Shown: positions 7,310-16,687 of the stretch, piece by piece
Numbering within the stretch: the stretch's first letter is position 1
How the letters are laid out: each line of letters opens with the position of its first letter
Assembly (NCBI RefSeq): GCF_003173755.1
Contig: NZ_CP029553.1
Location: 5,522,001-5,586,000, forward strand
Origin: Methylobacterium terrae
Lineage (GTDB): Bacteria > Pseudomonadota > Alphaproteobacteria > Rhizobiales > Beijerinckiaceae
Length of the DNA stretch: 64,000 nucleotides
Direction: 5' to 3'
Translations under genes and position numbers: made by a program
The notes under the pieces: model-generated
Seen by the model: only the letters and a program-made list of their open reading frames with translations
Told to the model about the DNA's origin: nothing
Database searches by the model: none

Positions 7310-8710
7310 ATGAACGCGCACCCGTCCCAATTCCGTCCGGCGCCCGAGGGGCCGCCGCCGGTCCTCGCCCGGATCACGCCGCCGGCCCGGCCGCTCGGGC
7401 CGTGGCGGCTGTTCCGGACCATCGTGCGCAACCCGCTCGAGGCCTGGCCCGAGGCGATCTACCGCGAGCCGCTCTACGTCTCCGACTTCCTCGGCAATAC
7501 CAGCCTGTTCGTGATGGCCCCGAACCTGATCCGGCAGGTGATGGTCGACGAGGCCGACGCGTTCGAGAAGTCGGAGGTCTTGCGCCGCGCCCTCTCTCCG
7601 GCGCTCGGCGACGCGATCCTGACCGCCGACGGGGCGCGCTGGCGCTGGCAACGCCGGGCGGCGGCGCCGATCTTCCGGGCCGAGCGCATCCGCAGCTTCG
7701 TGCCGGCGATGATCGCCGCCGCCGAGCGCACCCGCGACGCCCTCGCGGCGGATGCGGGCAGGGGTGAGGTCGATGTCGCCCAGACGATGATGCGCACCAC
7801 CTTCGAGATCATCGTCGAGACGATGCTCTCGGGGGCCGGCGCCATCGACGCCGCCCGGGTCGAGCGCGGCATCACCGACTACCTCGAATCGACGAGCTGG
7901 GTCTTCGGCCTCACGCTTCTGCGCGCGCCGACCTGGATGCCCTATCCGGGCCGGGCCAAGGCCGAGCGGGCCAAGATGTACCTGCGCGACGCGCTGTTCC
8001 GCCTCGCCGCGGAGGGGCGCCGCGCCGGTACGGAAGGGCGCAACGACCTGATGAGCCTGCTGCTCGCCGCCCGCGACCCGGAGACCGGCCAGGCGATGGA
8101 CGACCGCGACGTCGCCGACAACCTGCTGACCTTCGTCACCGCCGGCCACGAGACCACGGCGCTCGCCCTCACCTGGGCGTTCTACCTGCTCGCCCACCAC
8201 CCCGAGAGCGAGGCGCGGGTCGCCGCCGAGGTCGAGGCGGTGACCGGCGGCGGGCCGCTCGAGGCCGACCACGTCGACACCCTGTCCTACACCCGCCAGG
8301 TGGTCCTCGAGGCGATGCGGCTCTACCCGCCGGTGCCGGTGGTGGTGCGGGCGGCACTCCGCGACGTCGACCTCGGCGGGACGCCGGTCAAGGCCGGCAC
8401 GCCGATCACGGTCCCGATCTACGCCGTGCACCGCCACGCCGCCCTGTGGGACGAGCCGGAGCGCTTCGACCCCGCCCGCTTCGCCCCCGAGGCCGCCAAG
8501 GCCCGCGACCGCTACGCCTACCTGCCCTTCGCGGCCGGCCCGCGGATCTGCATCGGCATGGGCTTCGCGCTCTCCGAGGCGGTGGCGATCCTTGCGGTGC
8601 TGGTCCGCTCGTTGCGCTTCTCGCTCAGGCCCGGCTACCTGCCGGTGCTCAAGCAGCGCATCACTCTACGCCCGGCGGAGGGGATGCCGATGCGGGTGAG
8701 CCTTCGCTGA
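7310..8710 (+). CDS. Cytochrome P450
   Basis: A 466-residue soluble-type bacterial P450. The I-helix oxygen-activation motif AGHETTA is at 278-284, the K-helix ExxR is E334-R337 (EAMRLYPP), and the haem loop FAAGPRICIGMG carries the axial Cys at 414. The domain order and the LPFAAGPR(I)CIG form resemble class II-like fatty-acid/terpene hydroxylases of the CYP102/CYP4-like group, but no reductase domain is fused and no ferredoxin gene is adjacent. It would insert one O2-derived oxygen into a lipophilic substrate, with electrons from an unlinked partner. Its last 50 bp overlap the convergent decarboxylase-like gene. Confidence 0.93.
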   Translation: MNAHPSQFRPAPEGPPPVLARITPPARPLGPWRLFRTIVRNPLEAWPEAIYREPLYVSDFLGNTSLFVMAPNLIRQVMVDEADAFEKSEVLRRALSPALGDAILTADGARWRWQRRAAAPIFRAERIRSFVPAMIAAAERTRDALAADAGRGEVDVAQTMMRTTFEIIVETMLSGAGAIDAARVERGITDYLESTSWVFGLTLLRAPTWMPYPGRAKAERAKMYLRDALFRLAAEGRRAGTEGRNDLMSLLLAARDPETGQAMDDRDVADNLLTFVTAGHETTALALTWAFYLLAHHPESEARVAAEVEAVTGGGPLEADHVDTLSYTRQVVLEAMRLYPPVPVVVRAALRDVDLGGTPVKAGTPITVPIYAVHRHAALWDEPERFDPARFAPEAAKARDRYAYLPFAAGPRICIGMGFALSEAVAILAVLVRSLRFSLRPGYLPVLKQRITLRPAEGMPMRVSLR

Positions 8711-9167
8711 GCACGCCTTCCGCGGGCGGGAACCGGCGCGCGAACACCTCCTTGGCCGCGAAGAGACCGTTGAGGGCGGCCGGGAACCCGGCATAGACCG
8801 CCATCTGCACGACGGTCTCGGTGATCTCCTCGCGGGTGAGCCCGACATTCAGGCCGGCCTCGATGTGGACCCGCAGCTGCGGCGCGGCATTGCCCATCGC
8901 GGTCAGCGCCGCGATGGTGGCGATCTCGCGGTCGCGCAGGGTCAGGCCGGGCCGGGAATAGATGTCGCCGAAGGGGAACTCGAACAGGTAGGTGGCGAAG
9001 TCCGGCGCGATGTCGGCGAGGGCCGCCACCACGGCGTGCCCGGCCTCGCCGTCGATCTCAGCGAGCGCGCGCCGGCCGCGCGCGAGCCGGCTCTCGCCGT
9101 TGCTCCGGGGTTCCGTGCTCGGGGGTTCTGGGTTCCGGGGTTCTGCGTTCATGGGGTGGTGCGTCAT
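8661..9167 (-). CDS. Carboxymuconolactone decarboxylase family protein (PcaC-like)
   Basis: A 168-residue protein with the CMD fold: SRPGLTLRDREIATIAALTAMG, then QLRVHIEAGLNVGLTREEITETVVQMAVYAGFPAALNGL. The AhpD-type CxxC pair is absent, so it is the gamma-carboxymuconolactone decarboxylase (PcaC) type rather than a peroxidase. No other protocatechuate genes are close, so the substrate is open. The first 25 residues (MTHHPMNAEPRNPEPPSTEP...) are low complexity and overlap the 3' end of the merR gene by 110 bp; a start further in is possible. Both genes read the same way, so the MerR protein probably controls it. Confidence 0.8.
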   Translation of the reverse strand: MTHHPMNAEPRNPEPPSTEPRSNGESRLARGRRALAEIDGEAGHAVVAALADIAPDFATYLFEFPFGDIYSRPGLTLRDREIATIAALTAMGNAAPQLRVHIEAGLNVGLTREEITETVVQMAVYAGFPAALNGLFAAKEVFARRFPPAEGVLSEGSPASASPPPGVE

Positions 9168-9543
9168 CGTCGTCGGTCCTCTCGGGTGAAGCCTGTCGGG
9201 GCGCCGCGTAGCCGGCGATCTTGGCGTCGAGGGTGAGGAGGCAGGCCTGCAGGTCCGCGACCTGCGCCCGGACCCGGTCGCGATGGGTCTCCAGCAACGC
9301 GCGCCGCTCCGCGTCCGTCCCGCCGCCGCCCTCGCGCAGGCGCGCGTAACGCAGCATGTCGCGGATCGGCATCCCGGTCGTCTTGAGGCGCCGCAGGAAG
9401 GCGATCCAGGACAGGATCGAGGCGTCGTAGTCGCGCCGGCTCGACCGGTCCCGGCTCGCATAGGGCAGGAGCCCGATCTTCTCGTAGTAGCGGATGGTGT
9501 GGGCCGAGAGCCCGGACCGCTTCGCGAGCTCGCCGATCTTCAT
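9058..9543 (-). CDS. MerR family transcriptional regulator
   Basis: A 161-residue MerR regulator. The winged HTH is MKIGELAKRSGLSAHTIRYYEKIGLLP (1-27), followed by RDYDASILSWIAFLRRLKTTGMPIRDM and the dimerising coiled coil ending near residue 110. It lacks the metal-binding Cys of MerR/CueR, so a small-molecule or redox cue is more likely. The C-terminal 45 residues are a repetitive, Pro/Arg/Glu-rich tail (TPEPRTPEHGTPEQR) that overlaps the next gene in another frame and may not be needed. It is upstream of and co-directional with the PcaC-like gene. Confidence 0.85.
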   Translation of the reverse strand: MKIGELAKRSGLSAHTIRYYEKIGLLPYASRDRSSRRDYDASILSWIAFLRRLKTTGMPIRDMLRYARLREGGGGTDAERRALLETHRDRVRAQVADLQACLLTLDAKIAGYAAPRQASPERTDDDDAPPHERRTPEPRTPEHGTPEQRREPARARPARAR

Positions 9544-9644
9544 GAGGCGACCGTCCTCCCTTCAGGATGGTCACGACGCTACAGGTTCGAGTGCGCTCTC
9601 AGTCAAGGCCCGCCGCGGGCCGCGCCGTGCCGGACGCGGCGGGA

Positions 9645-10022
9645 TCAGCCGGTCGGGTCCCCTGCCCTTCGCCGCCGCGCCGGTTTCGCCCGGTCGGCGC
9701 CTCGCGCCGCCGCGCAGGCCCGGCGCGCCCGGACCGCGAATGCCTCCGGGTCGTCGCCGAGCCGGTCCGGCGCCCGCCGGCAGGAGGCGATGACCGTCGT
9801 CCGGCCGTCCGCCCAGGCGTAGGAGAACGGCGCGCCGCCCTCCGCCGCGAAGGCGGCCCTCTCGTCGGGCGCCGCCTTCAGGGACGGCGCGCCGCGCGCG
9901 ACGAGCCCGAACATCAGGCCCTCGCGGAACAGCCCGAGCCCGCCGAACATCCGGCGGACCGAGACGCCGCCGAGGGGCGCCAGCATTTCCTCCAGGAACG
10001 CCCGGTCTCCGTGCTCCGGCAT
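9645..10022 (-). CDS. TfoX/Sxy N-terminal domain protein
   Basis: A 125-residue protein consisting of the TfoX N-terminal domain: LEEMLAPLGGVSVRRMFGGLGLFREGLMFGLVARG, then KAAPDERAAFAAEGGAPFSYA. TfoX/Sxy proteins act in competence control in gammaproteobacteria, but stand-alone N-terminal domains are widespread in alphaproteobacteria with no defined role. The C-terminal helix-hairpin domain of full TfoX is missing, as is usual for this short form. It is monocistronic as far as can be seen. The 281 bp to the ABC transporter genes hold no convincing gene. Confidence 0.82.
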   Translation of the reverse strand: MPEHGDRAFLEEMLAPLGGVSVRRMFGGLGLFREGLMFGLVARGAPSLKAAPDERAAFAAEGGAPFSYAWADGRTTVIASCRRAPDRLGDDPEAFAVRARRACAAARGADRAKPARRRRAGDPTG

Positions 10023-10303
10023 GACGATTCACCCGCAGAACCCCTTTCGGCCGAGATTCACCGCCCGGTCGCGCGCGGGCAAGCCCGGCCGGACCCTCGG
10101 GCGCGAAGCCCAGTTCCGCAACGTCAGTGAGGCCGCTTCTCGTCGATCCAGCAAGATCTTGCCGGCCCGCCCCGGCCTCGTGCCAGCCAGGGTTGTCGTT
10201 GAGCCGATAAGATTCCACCTCGCGCAACTTGCCGTCACGCCGCCGAAACGATGCCCGCGCCGCAGGTCGGGCACGGCATCGGCCGGAATACGGCCCGGGC
10301 CGG

Positions 10304-11308
10304 ATGCGATTTCATCCGCCTGTCACGAAACCGCCCGATGACGCAGCCGTCACGACAGCCCGGCGGACCCCTTTGACCCACGTCCTCGACACGATTCCGG
10401 CAGCGGTCCCGGCCGAGCCCCCCGCCGCACGCGCGGCAAGGCGGCCCTGGGCCGGCCTCGCCCTGCCGCTCGCGCTGCTGAGCCCGTCCCTCGTCTTCCT
10501 GGCCCTGTTCACCTACTGGCCTGTGGTCGAGGTCCTGTGGGACGCGACCCACGCGGTGACGCGCCGGGGCACCCGCTTCGTGGGCCTCGCCAACTTCGAG
10601 GCGCTGTTCTCCGACCCGACCTTCCGGCGCGCGCTCCTCAACAACGGCCTCTACGCGCTGGGCACGGTGGTGCCGAGCCTGGTTCTGGCGCTCGCCGTCG
10701 CGCTCGCGCTCAACGGGGCCGGCCGGGTCCGGGCCCTGATGCGGGCCGTGTTCTTCCTGCCGGTGATGATTCCGCTGGTGGCGGCCGCCGCGCTGTTCCT
10801 GTTCCTGTTCCTGCCCGGCATCGGCCTCATCGACCACCACCTCGCCCGGCTCGGATTCGCCGGCGCCAACTGGCTCGGCGATCCCGATCTCGCGCTCGCC
10901 GCCATCACGGTGCTGACCGTGTGGAAGAATGCCGGCTACTACATGCTGTTCATCCTGGCGGGCCTGCAGGCGATCCCCGACGAGGCCCGGGAAGCCGCGC
11001 TCCTCGACGGCGCAGGGCCCTGGCAGCGCCTGCGCTACGTCACGCTGCCGGCTTTGCGTCCCACCTTCGCCTTCGTCGGGGTGATCGCGCTCCTCAACGC
11101 GGTGACGCAGGTCGACCACGTCTTCGTGCTGACGAAGGGCGGTCCCTCGGACGCGACGAAGCTCCTCCTGTTCTACATCTACGAGCAGGCCGCCGAGCGC
11201 TACGATGCCGGCCGCGCCGCCGCCGCCACCGTCGTGACGCTGGGCCTCCTCGCAGCCCTCACCGCCCTGTCGCTCGCCCGCGGCCAGGGCCCGGAGGCGG
11301 CCCGATGA
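10304..11308 (+). CDS. ABC transporter permease, MalF/UgpA type
   Basis: A 334-residue (from ATG 10304) inner-membrane permease with six or so transmembrane helices. The cytoplasmic EAA loop EAREAALLDGAGPWQRLRYVTLPAL couples it to an ATPase. It belongs to the carbohydrate uptake CUT1 group (malF, ugpA). The first 50 residues are not hydrophobic and the true start could be TTG 10373, which would give the more typical length. The stop overlaps the next permease as ATGA, and a family 1 binding protein follows, so 10304-13499 is one uptake operon. No ATP-binding subunit is encoded beside it. Confidence 0.87.
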   Translation: MRFHPPVTKPPDDAAVTTARRTPLTHVLDTIPAAVPAEPPAARAARRPWAGLALPLALLSPSLVFLALFTYWPVVEVLWDATHAVTRRGTRFVGLANFEALFSDPTFRRALLNNGLYALGTVVPSLVLALAVALALNGAGRVRALMRAVFFLPVMIPLVAAAALFLFLFLPGIGLIDHHLARLGFAGANWLGDPDLALAAITVLTVWKNAGYYMLFILAGLQAIPDEAREAALLDGAGPWQRLRYVTLPALRPTFAFVGVIALLNAVTQVDHVFVLTKGGPSDATKLLLFYIYEQAAERYDAGRAAAATVVTLGLLAALTALSLARGQGPEAAR

Positions 11309-12159
11309 GCGCGCCGACGAGCCCCCTTGCCGGCCCGGTGACCCGCGAGGTCACGCCCCGCCTCGCCCGCTGGCTCGTCGCCGGCCTGGCGCTGGTCTGG
11401 GCGGTGCCGTTCTGGTGGATGCTGGTGGCGGCGTTCCGGCCGGCGGGGTCGGGGGCCGACGCCTCGCTCCTGCCCTCCTTGGCGCCGACGCTCGCCAACT
11501 TCGCCGAGGCCTGGGCCTCGGCCGACTTCCCGCTCTACTTCCTCAATTCCCTCGTGATCTGCGCCGGCATCCTCCTGGTGCAGCTCGTCACTGCCTCGCT
11601 CGCCGGCTACGTCTTCGCGCGCCTCGAGTTTCCCGGCCGCGGGCTGCTGTTCGGCCTGTTCCTGGTCCAGCTGATGCTGGTGCCGGTGGTGCTGCTGGTG
11701 CCGAACCTGAAGACCATCGCGGCGCTCGGCCTCTACGACACCCTGCCGGGCGTGATGGCGCCCTACTGCGCCACCGCCTTCGGCACCTTCCTGATGCGCC
11801 AGAGCTTCCGCGAGGTGCCGCGCGAGCTCGAGGACGCCGCGATGATCGACGGGGCAGGCTGGTGGGCGCGCATCCGCCTCATCTACCTGCCGCTGACGAA
11901 GCCCGCGCTCGTCGCCTTCTCGATCGTCTCCGTTACCAGCCACTGGAACGAGTTCCTGTGGCCGCTGATGGTCATCAACTCCCCCGACAGGCGGCCCCTC
12001 ACCCTCGGGCTGGCGAGCTTCACGCTCAGCGCCGAGGGCATGCAGGCCTGGGGGCTGATCGCGGCCGGCACCTTCCTGGTCAGCCTGCCGCTGCTCGCCG
12101 CCTTCCTGATCTTCCAGCGCCGGTTCGTGAACAGCTTCCTCGCCTCCGGCATCAAGTAG
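11305..12159 (+). CDS. ABC transporter permease, MalG/UgpE type
   Basis: A 284-residue CUT1 permease with about six membrane helices. The EAA loop is PRELEDAAMIDGAGWWARIRLIYLPL. It pairs with the preceding permease to form the membrane channel of a sugar or glycerol-3-phosphate-type importer. The ATG overlaps the upstream stop by 4 bp, so translation is coupled. The C-terminus IFQRRFVNSFLASGIK is the classic end of MalG/UgpE proteins. Only 11 bp separate it from the binding-protein gene. Confidence 0.92.
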   Translation: MSAPTSPLAGPVTREVTPRLARWLVAGLALVWAVPFWWMLVAAFRPAGSGADASLLPSLAPTLANFAEAWASADFPLYFLNSLVICAGILLVQLVTASLAGYVFARLEFPGRGLLFGLFLVQLMLVPVVLLVPNLKTIAALGLYDTLPGVMAPYCATAFGTFLMRQSFREVPRELEDAAMIDGAGWWARIRLIYLPLTKPALVAFSIVSVTSHWNEFLWPLMVINSPDRRPLTLGLASFTLSAEGMQAWGLIAAGTFLVSLPLLAAFLIFQRRFVNSFLASGIK

Positions 12160-12170
12160 AGGACACGACG

Positions 12171-13499
12171 ATGATCTCCTGGTGGAAGGGCGCCGCCCTC
12201 GCGCTCGTCGCGGCGGCGGGCCTCGCCGCGCCGCGCGCGGCATACGCGACCGATATCGAGCTGTTCTTCCCCGTCCCGGTGGACGGGGCGCTCGCCCGCA
12301 ACATGTCGGGGCTGATCAAGGAGTTCAACGACTCCCACCCGGACATCAAGGCGATTCCGGTCTTCACCGGATCCTACGACGACACGCTGCTCAAGACCCG
12401 CGCGGCGATCAAGGCCGGCAAGCCGCCGGCGGCGGTCATCATGTCGGCGAACTTCCTCACCGACCTCGCCATCGAGCGCGAGATCGCGCCGATGGATGAC
12501 CTGATCGAGAAGGACGGCAAGAGCCAGGACGCCTTCACCGGCCGGTTCTTCCCGGCGCTCCTCCCCAACGCCGTCATCGACCGCAAGGTCTACGGCGTGC
12601 CGTTTCACAACTCGACCCCGCTGCTCTACATCAACGCCGACCACTTCAGGCAAGCCGGCCTCGACCCCGACAAGCCGCCGCGCACCTGGGCCGAGCTGTA
12701 CGACGCCGCCCGCACGCTGACGAGGCGCGAGGGCGAGCGCACCACCCGCTGGGGCCTGATGATGCCCTCGAACTACGATTACGGCGGCTGGATCCTCGAA
12801 GCCCTGACGATGTCGAACGGCGGGCGCTACTACAACGAGGAGTACGGCGGCGAGGTCTATTACGACACCCCGACCATGCTCGGCGCCCTCACCTTCTGGT
12901 CGGACCTCGTGCACAAGGCCAAGGTGCACCCGGCCGGCGAGCAGAAGGGCCCGGCGGTGACCGGCGCGTTCCTGGCCGGCCAGGCCTCGATGATGATCAT
13001 CTCGACGGGCTCGCTCACCTTCATCCGCGACACCGCCAAGTTCCCGTTCAAGGTCGCCTTCGTGCCGATGAACGTGCGCCAGGCGGTGCCGATCGGCGGC
13101 GCCTCGCTGGTGCAGCCGACCGGCCTCTCGCCCGAGAAGCGCGCCGCCGGCTGGACCCTGATCCAGTGGCTGACCTCGCCCGAGACGTCGGGCTGGTGGA
13201 GCCGCGCCACGGGCTACTTCGCCCCCAACAAGGCGGCCTACGACCTCCCCGAGATGAAGGCCTTCCTCGACAAGAACCCGGACGCCAGGATCGCGGTGGA
13301 CCAGCTCGCCAACGCCAAGCCGTGGTTTGCCACCTACCGCACCGTGCCGGTGCGCAAGGCGATCGAGGACGAGCTGCAGGCGGTGCTCGCGGGCAAGCGC
13401 CAGCCGAAGGAGGCGCTCGCCGCCGCCCAGAAGGCCGCCGACGCCCTGATGCGCCCCTACGTCGAGGACACTGCGCTCCGCCTGCCGGGCGCGGAGTGA
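12171..13499 (+). CDS. ABC transporter extracellular solute-binding protein, family 1
   Basis: A 442-residue periplasmic binding protein. A Sec signal peptide is clear (MISWWKGAALALVAAAGLAA, cleavage likely after AYA near residue 25). The mature part starts TDIELFFPVPVDG and carries the MalE/UgpB fold signatures: FNDSHPDIKAIPVFTG, then YGVPFHNSTPLLYINAD and WTLIQWLTSPETSGWWSRATGY. The UgpB-like 'pinched' layout and the neighbouring glycerophosphodiesterase-like enzyme hint at glycerol-3-phosphate or glycerophosphodiesters as ligand; this is inference. It is the last gene of the importer operon. Confidence 0.9.
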   Translation: MISWWKGAALALVAAAGLAAPRAAYATDIELFFPVPVDGALARNMSGLIKEFNDSHPDIKAIPVFTGSYDDTLLKTRAAIKAGKPPAAVIMSANFLTDLAIEREIAPMDDLIEKDGKSQDAFTGRFFPALLPNAVIDRKVYGVPFHNSTPLLYINADHFRQAGLDPDKPPRTWAELYDAARTLTRREGERTTRWGLMMPSNYDYGGWILEALTMSNGGRYYNEEYGGEVYYDTPTMLGALTFWSDLVHKAKVHPAGEQKGPAVTGAFLAGQASMMIISTGSLTFIRDTAKFPFKVAFVPMNVRQAVPIGGASLVQPTGLSPEKRAAGWTLIQWLTSPETSGWWSRATGYFAPNKAAYDLPEMKAFLDKNPDARIAVDQLANAKPWFATYRTVPVRKAIEDELQAVLAGKRQPKEALAAAQKAADALMRPYVEDTALRLPGAE

Positions 13500-13594
13500 G
13501 GCGCGCCTCGGTTTAGACGCAACCCATTCCCGGAGTTCCGCCCGCTTCGCTCCCATCGTTCGTAGGACTGTCCGGGGAAAGATTCGTGGCGCGG

Positions 13595-13803
13595 ATTCCC
13601 CTCTCCCCGCGGGCGGGGAGAGGCCTGAGCTCCGAAGGGGCTCAGGGAGCAGCGAACCGCAGGTTCGCCGCGAGGGTGAGGGGGTGTTTCCGGGGGAGCC
13701 TCATCCGGCGCCCCCCTCACCCTCGCTCCGGCTTTCGCCTCCGCTCCCCTCACCCCCGACGAGGGGGGTGAAGGCCTCTCCCCGCCCGCGGGGAGAGGAG
13801 AAA
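13595..13803. repeat. Intergenic palindromic repeat (GC-rich, nested inverted arms)
   Basis: The 384-bp gap 13500-13883 is filled by a long imperfect palindrome. Outer arms are CCTCTCCCCGCGGGCGGGGAGAGG-like sequences near 13601-13624 and 13778-13801; inner arms GTGAGGGGG and CCCCCTCAC flank the centre. Segments of the same style occur at 14753-14911. The structure resembles the multicopy REP/MITE-like elements common between genes in methylobacteria. It could terminate the importer transcript. No coding sequence is seen. Confidence 0.65.
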
Positions 13804-13883
13804 CCCGCGCTTCTTCCTTCACCGGACAGGCCTGCGTCGTCCGGGAAAGGGCGTTGCGATCGAAGAACAAACGGACCCCCACC

Positions 13884-14711
13884 ATGCTCATCGCCCAGAT
13901 CACCGACCTGCACGTGCGCCCCCGCGGGCTGCCGGCCTACCGGGTCTCCGAGACCAACCGGATGGTCGCCCGCGCGGTGGCGCACCTCATCGCCCTCGAT
14001 CCCCGGCCCGACCTCGTGCTGGTCTCCGGCGACCTCACCGATTGCGGACTTCGGGAAGAGTATGAGGAACTGCGCGGCCTGCTCGCCCGCCTGCCGATGC
14101 CGGTCCTCGTCGTGCCCGGCAACCACGACCGGCGCGAGACCATGCGCGAAACCCTGCCGGCGGCCTGGATGCCGGGCGCGACCGGGACCTTCGTCCAGTA
14201 CACGATCGAGGATCACCCGGTCCGCCTGATCGCCCTCGACACGCTGGTCGCGGGCGCGAGCCACGGCGCGCTGTGCACGGAGCGCCTCGGCTTCCTCGAG
14301 CGGGCGCTCGCCGGCGGCGACGGCCGCCCGACCCTGGTGTTCATGCACCACCCGCCCTTCGCATGCGGCCTCGTCCACATGGACGAGATCCGGCTCCTCG
14401 ACGGCGAGGCGCCGTTCCGGCGGCTGATCGCCGGTGAGACCTGCATCGAGCGGATCCTGTGCGGCCACCACCACCGGCCGATCGTGACCCGCTACGCCGG
14501 CACGATCGCCCAGATCGCCCCGAGCGTGACCCACCAGGTCGCCTTCGATCTGACGCCGGAGCACGAGGGTGCGCTCGTCTTCGAGCCGCCGGCCTACCTG
14601 CTCCACCGCTACGCGCCGGAGACGGGAATCGTGAGCCACATGGTCTACGTCGAGGCGTTCGACGGGCCATACCCGTTCGTGCTGGACGCGGCGTATCCGG
14701 GGCAGCACTGA
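13884..14711 (+). CDS. Metallophosphoesterase, CpdA/GpdQ-like phosphodiesterase
   Basis: A 275-residue class III phosphodiesterase. The binuclear metal site is fully visible: DLH in IAQITDLHVRP, D in LVLVSGDLTDCG, GNHD in VLVVPGNHDRRE, H in MHHPPF, and GHHHR in ILCGHHHRPIV. This set is typical of cyclic-AMP phosphodiesterase CpdA and glycerophosphodiesterase GpdQ. The location downstream of a UgpAEB-like importer makes glycerophosphodiesters or cyclic nucleotides reasonable substrates. The gene is separated from the importer by a repeat element, so it may have its own promoter. ATG 13884 begins exactly at the conserved MLIAQITDLH. Confidence 0.9.
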   Translation: MLIAQITDLHVRPRGLPAYRVSETNRMVARAVAHLIALDPRPDLVLVSGDLTDCGLREEYEELRGLLARLPMPVLVVPGNHDRRETMRETLPAAWMPGATGTFVQYTIEDHPVRLIALDTLVAGASHGALCTERLGFLERALAGGDGRPTLVFMHHPPFACGLVHMDEIRLLDGEAPFRRLIAGETCIERILCGHHHRPIVTRYAGTIAQIAPSVTHQVAFDLTPEHEGALVFEPPAYLLHRYAPETGIVSHMVYVEAFDGPYPFVLDAAYPGQH

Positions 14712-14752
14712 TACAATTTCAAAATACTAATCGATGCCGAATAAGCCGCGGG

Positions 14753-14911
14753 ATCCCCTCTCCCGTCTGGGAGAGGGGTAGGGGTGAGGGTGAAGACGAT
14801 TCCGGATTGAGCTCGACCGTCGAGCTGCGCAGCTCGACGCTCGGCGATTGACCATGAACCCGAGCCACCCTCACCCCTGACCCCTCTCCCAAACGGGAGA
14901 GGGGGACGTGC
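14753..14911. repeat. Intergenic inverted repeat
   Basis: Two arms, CCCCTCTCCCGTCTGGGAGAGGGG near 14756-14777 and CCCCTCTCCCAAACGGGAGAGGGGG near 14880-14904, each self-complementary and mutually inverted, enclose GGTGAGGGT/ACCCTCACC arms and a central TCGAGCTGCGCAGCTCGA palindrome. It lies between convergent genes (phosphoesterase and CoA-transferase) and may act as a bidirectional terminator. It shares style with the element at 13595-13803. Confidence 0.6.
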
Positions 14912-14948
14912 TTCATGTCGACGCTGTCATTCGAAGACTAAACCGCCA

Positions 14949-15614
<666 letters not shown>

Positions 15615-15630
15615 GGTGGTCTCCTCTCCG

Positions 15631-16386
15631 TTAGATGGCGCCGCCGCCCGTCGGGGCGGGCGCGGGCTCGGCGTTCGGCGCGGCGTCGCTGCGCTTGCGG
15701 GTGGTGCGCTGCTCGATGCGCTTCTCCGCGTCCGGCACGTGGATCATCCGCTTCACGAACACGCCGGGCGTGATGATGTGGTCGGGATCGATCTCGCCGG
15801 GCTTAACCAGATGCTCGACCTGGGCGACGGTCATGCGCGAGGCCGAGGCCATCATCGGGTTGAAGTTGCGGGCGGTCTTCCGGTAGACGAGGTTGCCTTC
15901 CGTATCGCCCTTCCAGGCGTGGACCAGCGAGACGTCGGCGAACAGGCCGCGCTCCATCACGTAGGTCTCGCCGTCGAACTCCCGGGTCTCCTTGCCCTCG
16001 GCGATCAGGGTGCCGACGCCGGTCTTGGTGAAGAAGGCCGGGACGCCGGCGCCGCCGGCGCGGATGCGCTCGGCCAGCGTGCCCTGCGGGTTGAACTCGA
16101 TCTCGAGCTCGCCGGCGAGGTACTGCTTGGCGAAGGTCTTGTTCTCGCCGACGTAGGACGAGATCATCTTGCGGATCTGGCGGGTCTCGAGCAGCACGCC
16201 GAGGCCGACGCCGTCGATGCCGGCATTGTTCGAGATGACCGTGAGGTCCTTGGCGCCGCTCTCGCGCACCGCGTGGATGAGGACGTCGGGAATGCCGCAG
16301 AGGCCGAAGCCGCCGGCCATGATCGTCATGCCGTCCCGCAGGACGCCCGCCAGGGCGGCCGTGGCGTCGGGGTATACCTTCTTCAT
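15631..16386 (-). CDS. scoA: 3-oxoacid CoA-transferase subunit A
   Basis: A 251-residue alpha subunit. Signatures are [21 protein letters not shown], the glycine-rich CoA-binding start, then [19 protein letters not shown] and [23 protein letters not shown]. The last 20 residues ([18 protein letters not shown]) are an unstructured extension beyond the usual family end. The start at 16386 precedes [18 protein letters not shown]. The gene is first in the two-gene operon with scoB, transcribed from the 301-bp spacer shared with the asmA gene. Confidence 0.92.
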   Translation of the reverse strand: MKKVYPDATAALAGVLRDGMTIMAGGFGLCGIPDVLIHAVRESGAKDLTVISNNAGIDGVGLGVLLETRQIRKMISSYVGENKTFAKQYLAGELEIEFNPQGTLAERIRAGGAGVPAFFTKTGVGTLIAEGKETREFDGETYVMERGLFADVSLVHAWKGDTEGNLVYRKTARNFNPMMASASRMTVAQVEHLVKPGEIDPDHIITPGVFVKRMIHVPDAEKRIEQRTTRKRSDAAPNAEPAPAPTGGGAI

Positions 16387-16687
16387 CCCTCGTTTCCCCA
16401 AATGATTGGCGCTGCCGGGGCTCGGATGCCCTCGTTCCCGCACGGATGCGGCGCCTCGCCGCCCTGTTTAGCATCGTTGCGGCGTCGCACCACCGGCATG
16501 CCCGAGGAAAATGTCCCGTCCGGGCCGTCGCTGGGCGACCCCGGAAAATCGTGCCGGGGAGACAAGGCGCGCACGAGGGATTATAGGGACGACGGGAAGG
16601 CGTATGCCGCCGGCGGGCCAGGAGGCCGGCCAGGGCGGCGCCCGGGGGGGCGCACGAGTTCTCGTCCACGCCGGCAGCCGGAGAGCG
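16387..16687. other. Spacer between divergent CoA-transferase and asmA genes
   Basis: A 301-bp region that must hold two divergent promoters. I see no gene in it and no clear palindromic operator. Slightly AT-richer spots occur near 16393-16405 and 16577-16590 (GGGATTATAGGGACG), which are the likeliest promoter positions. No named motif can be supported. Confidence 0.4.

Noticed and set aside
10029..10274. Minus-strand frame of 81 codons between TfoX and the importer
   Set aside because: No family resemblance, no ribosome binding site, and it occupies the probable promoter region of the importer operon.
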